This document shows positions 19,053 to 27,755 of a DNA stretch of 64,000 nt, one piece after another (the first letter of the stretch is position 1; every line of letters begins with the position of its first letter). Position numbers and translations under genes: made by a program. Below the pieces are notes generated by a model. It was given only the letters and a program-made list of their open reading frames with translations, had not been told where the DNA came from and searched no databases. The stretch comes from Roseburia faecis (GTDB taxonomy: Bacteria > Bacillota > Clostridia > Lachnospirales > Lachnospiraceae): NCBI RefSeq assembly GCF_001406815.1, contig NZ_CVRR01000033.1:62001-126000 (forward strand). Direction: 5' to 3'.

Positions 19053-19114
19053 CAATGAACGCGAAAATGCCGGAAAATAGCGTGTTGGTGCATTTCTAAA
19101 AACTTTCTAAACTG

Positions 19115-19143
19115 TAGACACTTCTTTTAAATCATGTTACTAT
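19115..19143 (+). promoter_or_regulatory. Promoter for the thioesterase/sce7726 genes
   Basis: -35 TAGACA (19115-19120), 17-nt spacer, -10 TACTAT (19138-19143), about 75 nt before the ATG at 19219. Confidence 0.55.
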
Positions 19144-19218
19144 TTATGCAGAACAGGTGATCGCGAAACTCTTTCCCGATCGCTTATTTAATGCAAAATA
19201 AGAAAAGGAGTATTACAT

Positions 19219-19608
19219 ATGTTAAAAGAAGGCGTAAAAGGAACACAGGAAATTATGGTAACAGAGGAAAACACCGCAAAAGTTATGGGAAGCGGTGCCC
19301 TGGATGTATTTGCAACCCCTGCAATGATCGCATTGATGGAAAAGACTGCATGGGAGAGTGTACAGCCGTATTTAGAGGAGGGAAGCGGAACGGTAGGAAC
19401 GTTAATGAATGTAAAACATGTGGCAGCTTCCCCGGTGGGCATGAAAATTACCTGTGAAACCGAACTGACGAAAGTAGATGGCAGAGCACTGACGTTTTCT
19501 GTAAAAGCTTTTGATGAGGCAGGACTGATCGGAGAGGGCGAGCATGAGCGTTTTATTGTATATAATGAAAAATTCCAGGCAAAAGCCGATGCAAAGCTGG
19601 AAAAATAA
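19219..19608 (+). CDS. Hot-dog fold acyl-CoA thioesterase (FlK-like)
   Basis: A 129-aa protein of the thioesterase superfamily, resembling fluoroacetyl-CoA thioesterase-like proteins: VMGSGALDVFATPAMIALMEKTAWESVQPYL is the central hot-dog helix region with the Glu (in MEKTAW) placed as in this family, followed by GTLMNVKHVAASPVGM. These enzymes hydrolyse short acyl-CoA thioesters in the cytosol. The natural substrate is unknown. Start at 19219 with AAGGAG upstream. The stop overlaps the next start by one base (TAATG), so the two genes are coupled. Confidence 0.85.
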   Translation: MLKEGVKGTQEIMVTEENTAKVMGSGALDVFATPAMIALMEKTAWESVQPYLEEGSGTVGTLMNVKHVAASPVGMKITCETELTKVDGRALTFSVKAFDEAGLIGEGEHERFIVYNEKFQAKADAKLEK

Positions 19609-20243
19609 TGTTATACGATAAAGATATCCGTGAACCTCTGGCATTTTATCTGGAAGAAATTTACGGGAAAAACAGAATCCTTGAGGAACAGGTGATGGGG
19701 CAGTCACGGGCGGATATGGTCATGGTGGTACACGATGCCCTCTACGGAATTGAGATCAAGAGTGATGCGGACAGTTATGCACGGCTGGATCGCCAGGTGA
19801 AAGATTACAACTTATATTATGACTATGATCTGGTCGTGGTCGGAACCCGGCATGCGGCACATATTAAGGAACATGTCCCGGAATGGTGGGGGATCATTAC
19901 GGTGGAACAGGTAGGGGATCAGGTTGATTTTTATATGCTGCGGGAGCCGCAGAGTAACCCACAGATGGACTGGAACTGTAAAATAGAGATTTTGTGGCGG
20001 CCGGAACTGGCGCATATCCAGGAACTGAACGCGATGCATGCATATAAGCAGAAAAGCAAGCGGTTTGTGGCCGATAAAATTGTCGAGACAGTTCCGAAAG
20101 AAACGCTGGCAGTCCAGCTCTCGGAAGAACTGTTCGAGCGGGATTATACAAAAATCTGGGAGACGATCCAGAACTTTCGAAAGGAAAACGGACAAAAACT
20201 GCGTCGGAGACGAAGAAGACGGAAAACAAAAAAACAGGCGTAA
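19608..20243 (+). CDS. sce7726-family protein (PD-(D/E)XK-like)
   Basis: A 211-aa protein that looks like the sce7726 family. DKDIREPL at the N-terminus, QSRADMVMV and YGIEIKSDADSYARLDRQVKDYNLYYDYDLVVVG match the core of a PD-(D/E)XK nuclease fold, with Asp in SRAD and E-x-K in IEIKSD as the putative catalytic residues. The family is uncharacterised, and some members lie in defence or repair settings. The C-terminus is extremely basic (LRRRRRRRKTKKQA), which could bind nucleic acid. It starts in the stop of the thioesterase gene. Nuclease activity is an inference. Confidence 0.78.
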   Translation: MLYDKDIREPLAFYLEEIYGKNRILEEQVMGQSRADMVMVVHDALYGIEIKSDADSYARLDRQVKDYNLYYDYDLVVVGTRHAAHIKEHVPEWWGIITVEQVGDQVDFYMLREPQSNPQMDWNCKIEILWRPELAHIQELNAMHAYKQKSKRFVADKIVETVPKETLAVQLSEELFERDYTKIWETIQNFRKENGQKLRRRRRRRKTKKQA

Positions 20244-20311
20244 AGCGGGCAGAAACAGGAAAAGAATATGTCGGCAAATGTCGAAAAACGGATGACGCTC
20301 TCTGAAATTGG

Positions 20312-20327
20312 TGGTATAATAGTACCA
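20312..20327. promoter_or_regulatory. -10 box inside a short palindrome before the first GGDEF gene
   Basis: TGGTA-N6-TACCA (20312-20327) encloses TATAAT (20315-20320), about 40 nt before the ATG at 20362. A palindrome over a -10 box is a typical repressor site, but no -35 consensus is clear and the regulator is unknown. Confidence 0.4.
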
Positions 20328-20361
20328 GATATGGGGAAGGAAAAAGAACAGGGGTGCGACT

Positions 20362-22185
20362 ATGAAGATAGCAGTATTTGCGACAGGATGGAACGGTGAG
20401 TACCTGCGTGATATGTATCACGGTCTGGAAAATTCACAGAAAGAATTCCATGACTCCATACATCTGTATGCAAGTTTTGGAAGACTGGGATCAGGAGACA
20501 GTTTTAATAAGTCAGAGTTTGATTTTTTTGAACTGGCAGATATGGAGGCGTACGATGGATTTTTGTATCCGAGTACCACGGTCAAAGAAGGAGATGTCAA
20601 GCAGCGGTTACTCGAACGGATCATAGAAAGTAAAAAGCCCTGTGTATCTCTGGAAGAGGAGATTCCCGGGCTTTCTTTTGTCGGAATCAATCAGAGCAAA
20701 GCCATGCGGCAGATCGTGCGGCATCTTGCCGGGGTTCATGGAATCCGGACATTTGGTTTTATTAACGGGATGAAAGATACCTATGAGGCGCAGATGCGTC
20801 AACAGGGGGTAGAGTCCAAAATTCGGGAACTGGGGCTTTGTCTTATGCCGGAATGGGTGGATTATGGAAATTATGAGTACCGCTCCGGGGAAACATATGC
20901 CAGAAAAATGATTGCAGCATATGAGGCAGGGGAGGAACTCCCACAGGCGGTTATCAGCGCAAATGATCTGATGGCGGCAGCTTTTTTGCAGACCATAAAA
21001 GGAACTGCGCTCGAGGGAAAGATACCAATCACAGGGTTTGACCGGTATTTTGACGGGGAATGTTTCAGCCCGACGATGACAACCATTGAACGGCCGAGAG
21101 ACCAGGTGGCATATGAAGCTGTCAGGCTTCTGCACGAACTGCATGAAAAGGCAGATGGAAAGCTGGTACACAGGGAACTTTCCTACCGGTTTTTTATCGG
21201 GAATACCTGTGGCTGCACAAAGCATGTCCCATTTGATACGGAATCGTTCCGTAACCGGATTTTCTGGAAAAATCTGCAGGAATATGACGCAAAATCCAAA
21301 CTCGATTCCATGCAGGAATGGGTAACCAGCCGGATCTCTTTAGAAGAGATCATGGATGCGACGGGGAGATTCTTAGATCTGGTCGGGGCAGGAAGAGGGC
21401 AGATCTTTTTGACGGATGATCTGTTTTCCCAGGAAGCCAAAAGTTATCGAAGCTGTAAGAGAGAAGTACTTAACTGGTGCAATGAAAAGAACCGGACAGA
21501 AGAAGGCGGGGTACAGGTGTTTATGCCATTGCATTATCAGCTGCACCGGATGGGATACTGTATGGTGGCTGGTGTGGATGAGATGTTTAGGACAGGAATT
21601 CTGGAAACCTTTTTCCGCAATATCTGTTATGCACTGGAAAATTATATCCAGCGGAAGCAGTATCAGGAAGTAAATCTGAAACTGCAGAAGTTGTACCGGA
21701 TCGATCAGCTGACGGGAATTTATAACCGTTTTGGAATGGAAGATCTGGGACAGAAGTTTTATGAGAGAAATTGTGAGTATCATATCAATACGAAGTTTAT
21801 ATTCTGTGATATCAATCGTTTAAAATACATCAACGATACATATGGGCATAAAGCCGGTGACTGGGTCATCCGAAAGACGGGGGAAGCGCTTGGAAGGCTT
21901 GCCGCGGAAGACAGTCTGCCATTTCGGTTTGGCGGTGATGAATTTTTACTGCTGACGAGAGAAGAGTCCGGGATCACTGCGGAATCCATCCGTCAGAGTA
22001 TTGCGGCGGTATGCAAGGAAGAACCATCCCCGATCCGGGAGCCTTTAGAGGCCAGCATCGGTGTGATTCTTGCTCCGTGGGACAGCGAGTATAATATGGA
22101 TGTATATCTGAATCAGGCAGATGAGGCAATGTATGAAGAAAAGAAAATGTATCATGAAAAATATGGAGACCGGCGCAGAAGATAA
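20362..22185 (+). CDS. Cytosolic LacI-type sensor domain fused to a GGDEF diguanylate cyclase
   Basis: A 607-aa protein without signal peptide or membrane segment. Residues about 1-300 form a LacI/ribose-binding-type sensor fold (MKIAVFATGWNGEYLRDMYHGLE at the start, PQAVISANDLMAAAF and PITGFDRYFDGECFSPTMTTIERP later) but without the LacI helix-turn-helix. A linker and GAF-like region (about 300-440) precede the GGDEF domain with the active site RFGGDEF (GGDEF at 524-528), predicted to make cyclic di-GMP from GTP. The same architecture recurs at 37922-39925. The ligand is unknown; a sugar would fit the fold. The DUF4422 gene overlaps its 3' end. Confidence 0.87.
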   Translation: MKIAVFATGWNGEYLRDMYHGLENSQKEFHDSIHLYASFGRLGSGDSFNKSEFDFFELADMEAYDGFLYPSTTVKEGDVKQRLLERIIESKKPCVSLEEEIPGLSFVGINQSKAMRQIVRHLAGVHGIRTFGFINGMKDTYEAQMRQQGVESKIRELGLCLMPEWVDYGNYEYRSGETYARKMIAAYEAGEELPQAVISANDLMAAAFLQTIKGTALEGKIPITGFDRYFDGECFSPTMTTIERPRDQVAYEAVRLLHELHEKADGKLVHRELSYRFFIGNTCGCTKHVPFDTESFRNRIFWKNLQEYDAKSKLDSMQEWVTSRISLEEIMDATGRFLDLVGAGRGQIFLTDDLFSQEAKSYRSCKREVLNWCNEKNRTEEGGVQVFMPLHYQLHRMGYCMVAGVDEMFRTGILETFFRNICYALENYIQRKQYQEVNLKLQKLYRIDQLTGIYNRFGMEDLGQKFYERNCEYHINTKFIFCDINRLKYINDTYGHKAGDWVIRKTGEALGRLAAEDSLPFRFGGDEFLLLTREESGITAESIRQSIAAVCKEEPSPIREPLEASIGVILAPWDSEYNMDVYLNQADEAMYEEKKMYHEKYGDRRRR

Positions 22186-23326
22186 AAATCAACAGACCGC
22201 CATCTATGTGATGACGCATAAGGCATTTACGCCGCCACCGGATCCGTTGTATATTCCGCTTCATGTGGGAAGAGCGGCGGCTTCGTCATACAGCAGGGAT
22301 GAGAAATCGTCCCCGCTGTCTTTTTGTGTGGGAGATAATACCGGAGATCACATTTCCGAAAAAAACTGTTATTACAGTGAACTGACGGGAATGTACTGGG
22401 TATGGAAAAACTCCCATGCAAAGGTAGTTGGTACCTGCCATTACCGCCGGTATCTTTTAAATGAGCAGGGAAAATTGTTTACAGAGGCACAGATTCTTTC
22501 TCTGCTGCAGCAGTATGATGTGATCACAACGAAAGAACTGCAGCTGAATTTTTCTTATTATGAGGGATTTGCTTCTCACCACAAGATTTTATATCTGGAC
22601 GAAACAGCCCGTGTGATACAGGAGATTTATCCGGATTATGCGGCGGATTTTCAGCAGCTGGTGCAGCAAAAGCACACCTATTTCGGAAATATGCTGATTG
22701 CAAAAAAAGAAGTTTATGATGCTTATATGGAATGGCTGTTTTCTATTTTATTTGAAGTGGAGCGGCGCGTGAAAGTGGAAGAAGAGGATTCTTATCACCG
22801 GAGAATTTTCGGATTCATTTCGGAGTTTTTACAGTATGTCTGGATCAGGCACAACAGGCTGCGGGTGTATGCGTGTATGGTAGGCATGCTGGGAGAAAAA
22901 GCAGAGATTGCAGAAGTCCGGTGCCGGCTGGCGGAATATTTTGACCGGGCAGATGTGGATGGAGCAAAGGCATATTTTTTGCAGGCAAAAAAAGAACGGC
23001 CGGATCTTCTGATGGAAGCATCGGATATCACCGGAGAACTTCATCTGTGTATGGAAGTGATCGCCATAGCAGGCTTAGAGCAGCAGGCATACGGTAAAAA
23101 TCTTCTGACCCGTGTGCGTGGATTCCGGAATCTGATGCAGTACTGCAATAACCTGAACCGGTATGTACTGCAGAAAAAACAGGAGATCCCGGATGCCGGT
23201 CTGCAGGAGTGGGAAGAAGAAAATGAGGTAACTCCGGTTGCCAGACAGGTCGCAGAACAGGTGATGCATGCGTCTGAGGCGGAGGCATCTGTGGTACACC
23301 GGCTGCAAAATCAATTGACAAAATAA
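22133..23326 (+). CDS. DUF4422 glycosyltransferase-like protein
   Basis: A protein of about 397 aa whose N-terminal half (AIYVMTHKAFTPPPDPLYIPLHVG, GDNTGDHISEKNCYYSELTGMYWVWKNSHAKVVGTCHYRRYL) matches DUF4422, a glycosyltransferase-like family found in exopolysaccharide and LPS-type clusters. The C-terminal 150 residues have no recognised family. The start is uncertain: ATG 22133 has GAGG 6 nt upstream, while ATGs at 22154 and 22163 are alternatives. All overlap the end of the GGDEF gene, which implies cotranslation and suggests that the transferase output is tied to cyclic di-GMP signalling (inference). Confidence 0.82.
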   Translation: MKKRKCIMKNMETGAEDKNQQTAIYVMTHKAFTPPPDPLYIPLHVGRAAASSYSRDEKSSPLSFCVGDNTGDHISEKNCYYSELTGMYWVWKNSHAKVVGTCHYRRYLLNEQGKLFTEAQILSLLQQYDVITTKELQLNFSYYEGFASHHKILYLDETARVIQEIYPDYAADFQQLVQQKHTYFGNMLIAKKEVYDAYMEWLFSILFEVERRVKVEEEDSYHRRIFGFISEFLQYVWIRHNRLRVYACMVGMLGEKAEIAEVRCRLAEYFDRADVDGAKAYFLQAKKERPDLLMEASDITGELHLCMEVIAIAGLEQQAYGKNLLTRVRGFRNLMQYCNNLNRYVLQKKQEIPDAGLQEWEEENEVTPVARQVAEQVMHASEAEASVVHRLQNQLTK

Positions 23327-23364
23327 AAAACATCAATAAAATTGCTTAAATTTAATCATTTCCA

Positions 23365-23409
23365 AATGAGAGATTATGTGTTAAAATTACTCATTGAAAT
23401 TGATAATAT
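23365..23409 (+). promoter_or_regulatory. Putative leuA promoter with an inverted repeat
   Basis: A weak -35 TTAAAA (23381-23386) and -10 TAATAT (23404-23409) are 17 nt apart. AATGAG (23365-23370) and CTCATT (23390-23395) form an inverted repeat whose right arm is inside the promoter spacer. The whole leader is only 108 nt and has no room for a T-box. The pair of half-sites is a candidate operator, possibly for the AraC-type domain fused to LeuA itself. Confidence 0.4.
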
Positions 23410-23434
23410 TTAATGTTGGAAAAGAGGAAACATC

Positions 23435-25435
23435 ATGAAAAATTTTGACAAGTATGAAAGACAGTATTTTCTTCCTCCAGTCTGCGAATACGACTGGGCC
23501 AAAAAAGATTACATAGAGAAAGCACCAATCTGGTGTTCCGTGGACCTGCGTGACGGTAACCAGGCACTGATCGAGCCGATGAGCCTTGACGAGAAGCTGG
23601 AGTTTTTCCAGATGCTCGTGGATATCGGATTTAAGGAAATTGAAGTTGGATTCCCGGCAGCATCAGAAACAGAGTTTATTTTTATGCGTACGCTGATTGA
23701 GCGGGATATGATTCCGGATGATGTGACCGTTCAGGTACTGACACAGGCGCGTGAGCATATCATTAAAAAAACATTTGAGGCAGTCAAAGGGGCTCCGCAT
23801 GCAGTTATTCATCTGTACAATTCCACTTCTGTGGCACAGCGGGAGCAGGTGTTTAAAAAAGACAAAGAGCATATCATGCAGCTGGCTGTGGATGGTGCAA
23901 AGCTGTTAAAGAGACTTGCCAGTGAGACAGAGGGAGATTTCTCTTTTGAGTACAGTCCGGAAAGTTTCCACGGAACCGAAGTGGATTACGCAGTCGATGT
24001 CTGCAATGCCGTTCTGGATGTATGGGAGCCGGATGCCGCACACAAGGCAATTATCAATATCCCGGCAACTGTTGAGACTGCAATGCCGCATATTTTTGCA
24101 ACACAGATCGAATATGTAAGCAAGCATCTGCACCACAGAGAAAATGTGGTACTCAGTCTTCATCCGCACAACGACAGAGGCTGCGGTGTCAGTGATGCTG
24201 AACTGGGACTTCTGGCAGGAGCAGACCGTATCGAAGGCACGCTGTTTGGAAACGGAGAGCGTACCGGAAATGTCGATATCATTACGCTTGCCATGAACAT
24301 GTTTTCTTATGGCATTGACCCGAAACTGGACTTTGCAGATATGCCACGCATCCGTGAGACGTATGAGCGTCTGACGAGAATGCATGTCCATGAGCGTTCT
24401 CCGTATGCCGGAGATCTTGTCTTTTCTGCGTTCTCCGGTTCCCATCAGGATGCGATTGCAAAGGGAATGGCCTGGAGAGAAGAAAAGAAATTAAAGACAT
24501 GGACGGTTCCGTATCTGCCGATCGATCCGATGGATGTGGGAAGAACTTACGATGCCGATGTTATCCGTATCAACAGCCAGTCCGGAAAGGGAGGAATCAG
24601 TTATATCTTAAAGCAGAATTTCTCCATTTCTCTGCCGCAGGCAATGAAAGAAGAAGTCGGATATGCAGTGAAACAGGTATCGGATGAAGAACACAAGGAA
24701 CTTTCTCCACAGTGGGTATACGAGATCTTTGAAGAAAACTATATGAACAAAATGCCGTACTTTACAATCGATTCTTGCCATTTCAAGCAGAATGATGGTA
24801 TTATGGCAGAGACAGAAATTAACTTTGGCGGAAAGAAGACCATCGTCGATGCAAACGGAAACGGTCGTCTGGACGCCGTGAGCAACACAATCAAGCAGTT
24901 CTTCGGTATCAGCTACGAACTTTCTACCTATGAAGAACATGCATTGTCCCATGGATCTTCTTCTAAGGCAATCGCCTATGTGGGCATTACCTGTGAAGGA
25001 AAGAGTTACTGGGGTGTCGGTATGGATGAGGATATCATCAAAGCGTCCATCCATGCGCTGACGGTTGCTGTAAATAAATTACCGCAGATTGCACAAAATG
25101 ATGGGGCACAGGATGAACGCCTGACCGCCATGCTTAATTTTATCCAGAACAATTATCAGGATGTAACACTTGAGAGCATGGCAGCGCAGTTCCATCTGTC
25201 AGAGCCTTATATCTCCAAATATATCAAGGATAAATCAGGTAAGACATTTGGAGAGCACGTAGCCCATATTCGTATGAAACGTGCCAAGACTCTGCTGAAA
25301 AACGGTAATATGACGGTTGAAAATATTGCGGATGTTGTCGGATATCCGAGTGTTGAGCATTTTAACCGTACCTTTAAAAAATGCTTTGATATGACTCCGT
25401 TGCAGTACCGCAATGAGAGCCGCGAGAAAAAATAA
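23435..25435 (+). CDS. leuA: 2-isopropylmalate synthase fused to an AraC-type DNA-binding domain
   Basis: First enzyme of leucine synthesis (acetyl-CoA + 2-oxoisovalerate). Residues 1 to about 430 are the LeuA catalytic barrel, with DLRDGNQAL near residue 35, LHPHNDRGCGVSDAELG (the HxH metal ligands) and GNGERTGN. About 445-550 is the C-terminal regulatory LeuA domain. Residues about 560-661 are an AraC/XylS-type double helix-turn-helix: VTLESMAAQFHLSEPYISKYI, then MTVENIADVVGYPSVEHFNRTFKKCF and TPLQYRNE. At 666 aa it is about 110 aa longer than normal LeuA of this type (about 550-560 aa). The reading frame is continuous, with no gap or stop at the junction. Start with AGAGGAAA upstream. Confidence 0.94.
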   Translation: MKNFDKYERQYFLPPVCEYDWAKKDYIEKAPIWCSVDLRDGNQALIEPMSLDEKLEFFQMLVDIGFKEIEVGFPAASETEFIFMRTLIERDMIPDDVTVQVLTQAREHIIKKTFEAVKGAPHAVIHLYNSTSVAQREQVFKKDKEHIMQLAVDGAKLLKRLASETEGDFSFEYSPESFHGTEVDYAVDVCNAVLDVWEPDAAHKAIINIPATVETAMPHIFATQIEYVSKHLHHRENVVLSLHPHNDRGCGVSDAELGLLAGADRIEGTLFGNGERTGNVDIITLAMNMFSYGIDPKLDFADMPRIRETYERLTRMHVHERSPYAGDLVFSAFSGSHQDAIAKGMAWREEKKLKTWTVPYLPIDPMDVGRTYDADVIRINSQSGKGGISYILKQNFSISLPQAMKEEVGYAVKQVSDEEHKELSPQWVYEIFEENYMNKMPYFTIDSCHFKQNDGIMAETEINFGGKKTIVDANGNGRLDAVSNTIKQFFGISYELSTYEEHALSHGSSSKAIAYVGITCEGKSYWGVGMDEDIIKASIHALTVAVNKLPQIAQNDGAQDERLTAMLNFIQNNYQDVTLESMAAQFHLSEPYISKYIKDKSGKTFGEHVAHIRMKRAKTLLKNGNMTVENIADVVGYPSVEHFNRTFKKCFDMTPLQYRNESREKK

Positions 25436-25455
25436 AAAGCCGGAGGTGGCGTCGA

Positions 25456-26835
25456 ATGTATGATGTAATTATTATTGGAGCAGGACCGGGGGGGATTTTT
25501 TCTGCCTATGAGCTCATGAAGCAGGATGAAAATTTAAAGATTGCAGTGTTTGATGCAGGACGTTCTTTGGAACAGAGACATTGTCCGATTGATGGAGAAA
25601 AGGTAAAGAGCTGTATCGGCTGCAAGACCTGTGCAATCATGAACGGATTTGGCGGAGCCGGAGCCTTTTCGGATGGTAAATACAACATTACCAATGATTT
25701 CGGCGGTACTTTATATGAATATATCGGCAGACAGAAAGCACTTGAACTGATGAAATATGTGGATACCATCAATATGTCTCACGGTGGAGAGGGAACCAAA
25801 ATGTACTCCACCGCAGGCACAGATTTAAAAAAAGTGTGTCTGCAGAATAAACTGAAGCTTCTGGATGCATCGGTCCGCCATCTGGGCACTGATGTCAATT
25901 ATGTTGTGCTGAAAAATCTTTATGACGAGATGAAAGACCACATGGACTTTTTCTTTGACACCCCGGTGGAGAAGATTCAGGTCAAAGAAGATGGATATCT
26001 TGTTTCGACAAAAGATGCGGAATATGCGTGCAAAAAATGTATCGTGTCAGTCGGACGGAGCGGAAGCAAGTGGATGGAAACCGTCTGTGAGGATCTGGAA
26101 ATTCCTACCAAATCCAACCGTGTGGATATCGGTGTGCGTGTAGAACTTCCGGCAGTGATCTTTTCCCATCTGACCGATGAACTTTATGAGAGCAAGATTG
26201 TTTACCGTACGGAAAAGTTTGAGGATAATGTCCGTACGTTCTGCATGAATCCATATGGCATAGTGGTAAATGAAAATACCAATGGTATTGTGACGGTAAA
26301 CGGACACAGCTATGACAGCCCGGATCTTCGCACAGAGAATACGAACTTTGCACTTTTAGTTGCCAAACATTTTTCCGAGCCGTTTAAAGACAGCAATGGA
26401 TACGGAGAGAGCATTGCGCGGTTATCGAACATGTTAGGCGGTGGTGTGATCGTACAGCGTTTTGGTGATCTGGTGCGCGGACGACGCAGTAATCAGAAAC
26501 GTATCGAGGAGGGGCTTGTGACACCGACACTTTCCGCAACACCGGGAGATTTAAGTCTGGTTCTTCCGAAGCGAATCTTAGATGGTATCATTGAGATGAT
26601 CTATGCGCTCGATAAGATTGCACCGGGTACCGCAAACGACGATACCCTGCTGTATGGTGTGGAAGTAAAATTCTATAATATGGAAGTAGAGCTGGATGAG
26701 AATCTGCAGAGCCGGTATCCGGGACTTTATATCATCGGAGATGGCAGTGGTGTGACCCATTCACTGTCTCATGCATCTGCCAGTGGTGTTTATGTGGCAA
26801 GACACATTTTAGAAAGTGAAGGAAAAGCTATTTGA
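25456..26835 (+). CDS. FAD-dependent dehydrogenase (COG2509-like)
   Basis: A 459-aa flavoprotein. The N-terminal dinucleotide-binding motif is IIIGAGPGGIFSAYEL; the second FAD contact is near GLYIIGDGSGVTHSLSHASASGVYVARHI at the end. An unusual Cys-rich segment CIGCKTCAIMNGFGGAGAFSDGK follows the first motif (about residues 55-77). Length and motifs match a family of uncharacterised FAD dehydrogenases common in anaerobes. Substrate and electron partner are unknown. It is 20 nt after leuA with its own Shine-Dalgarno site (GGAGGTGG), and the next gene starts within its stop codon region. Confidence 0.82.
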   Translation: MYDVIIIGAGPGGIFSAYELMKQDENLKIAVFDAGRSLEQRHCPIDGEKVKSCIGCKTCAIMNGFGGAGAFSDGKYNITNDFGGTLYEYIGRQKALELMKYVDTINMSHGGEGTKMYSTAGTDLKKVCLQNKLKLLDASVRHLGTDVNYVVLKNLYDEMKDHMDFFFDTPVEKIQVKEDGYLVSTKDAEYACKKCIVSVGRSGSKWMETVCEDLEIPTKSNRVDIGVRVELPAVIFSHLTDELYESKIVYRTEKFEDNVRTFCMNPYGIVVNENTNGIVTVNGHSYDSPDLRTENTNFALLVAKHFSEPFKDSNGYGESIARLSNMLGGGVIVQRFGDLVRGRRSNQKRIEEGLVTPTLSATPGDLSLVLPKRILDGIIEMIYALDKIAPGTANDDTLLYGVEVKFYNMEVELDENLQSRYPGLYIIGDGSGVTHSLSHASASGVYVARHILESEGKAI

Positions 26836-27755
26836 TCACAATATTTACAGCTCTTTATCCGGAGGCAAAGGAACTGATCCGGGCGCTTTCTTTGAAAAAA
26901 GATATGACACAGAATCATTTTCAGGTATTTTCGGATGAAAACAATCAAATACAGATTGTCATTACCGGGGCATCCGCCATTGCGGCGGCCACGGCGGTGG
27001 CAGAGTGTTCGACCAGAAGAGAACCGGATAGCGGGGATTTCCTGATCAATTATGGGAGCTGTGCCGGCAGGAAAAATATTCCTGTCGGCACTGTTTCGCT
27101 TTGTAACAAACTGACGCAAACGGTAGACGGACGTACATTTTATCCCGATATTTTATACCGGCATCCGTTTGAGGAAGCAGAACTATACAGTTTTCCCGCG
27201 GTACAGGACCGGGAATCTTTCCAACAGTTTTTGGATAAAGATGCCGGGGCGGGGGACAGAAGAAAAGAGATCCTGGTGGATATGGAGGCTGCTGCAATAT
27301 ATCAGGCAGGAAACTATTACTATGCACCGCACCAGATGCTGTTTCTCAAGGTAGTAACCGATCATGGAACAACACAGGAGCCGCAGAGTGCCGGGAGTGG
27401 AGAACATTTTTCACAGATCATGGACCGGGCAGCAGAAGAGGTTTTAACATTTATCCGGCAGCTTTTGACAATGCAGGAAAAAAACAGCAGGCAGGAGAGT
27501 ATGCAGGAAGCATTTAGAAGCCAGGTAGAAGAACAGGCAAAGCTGTGGCAGGAGGCATTGCATGGTTCTGAAACCATGAAAGCGCAGATCCGGCAGATGA
27601 TTTTGTATCATTCACTCTGCGAAGCAAAAGAAGCATCCGGGAAGCAAACCATGTCCGGATGGTACCGGGAATATGAACAGGCAGGCCGGCTGCCGGCAAA
27701 AGACAAACGGGAAGGAAAGAGGATTCTTGAAGAACTTAGAGCACGTGTGTTATAA
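26832..27755 (+). CDS. Nucleoside phosphorylase-superfamily protein (MTA/SAH nucleosidase-like) with C-terminal extension
   Basis: The start is TTG 26832, overlapping the previous stop, with GAAGGAAAA upstream. In the 307-aa protein, residues 1 to about 200 resemble 5'-methylthioadenosine/S-adenosylhomocysteine nucleosidases: ITIFTALYPEAKELI at the start, the Glu motif LVDMEAAAIYQAG and the late LKVVTDHG. The remaining 100 residues are a charged helical extension of unknown role. It overlaps the radical SAM gene by 29 nt. Such nucleosidases also cleave 5'-deoxyadenosine, a by-product of radical SAM enzymes, which would make biochemical sense with the next gene (inference). Confidence 0.78.
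   Translation: MITIFTALYPEAKELIRALSLKKDMTQNHFQVFSDENNQIQIVITGASAIAAATAVAECSTRREPDSGDFLINYGSCAGRKNIPVGTVSLCNKLTQTVDGRTFYPDILYRHPFEEAELYSFPAVQDRESFQQFLDKDAGAGDRRKEILVDMEAAAIYQAGNYYYAPHQMLFLKVVTDHGTTQEPQSAGSGEHFSQIMDRAAEEVLTFIRQLLTMQEKNSRQESMQEAFRSQVEEQAKLWQEALHGSETMKAQIRQMILYHSLCEAKEASGKQTMSGWYREYEQAGRLPAKDKREGKRILEELRARVL

Noticed and set aside
23327-23434. T-box leucine riboswitch before leuA
   Set aside because: The leader has only 108 nt, with no stem I, no T-box sequence and no terminator.
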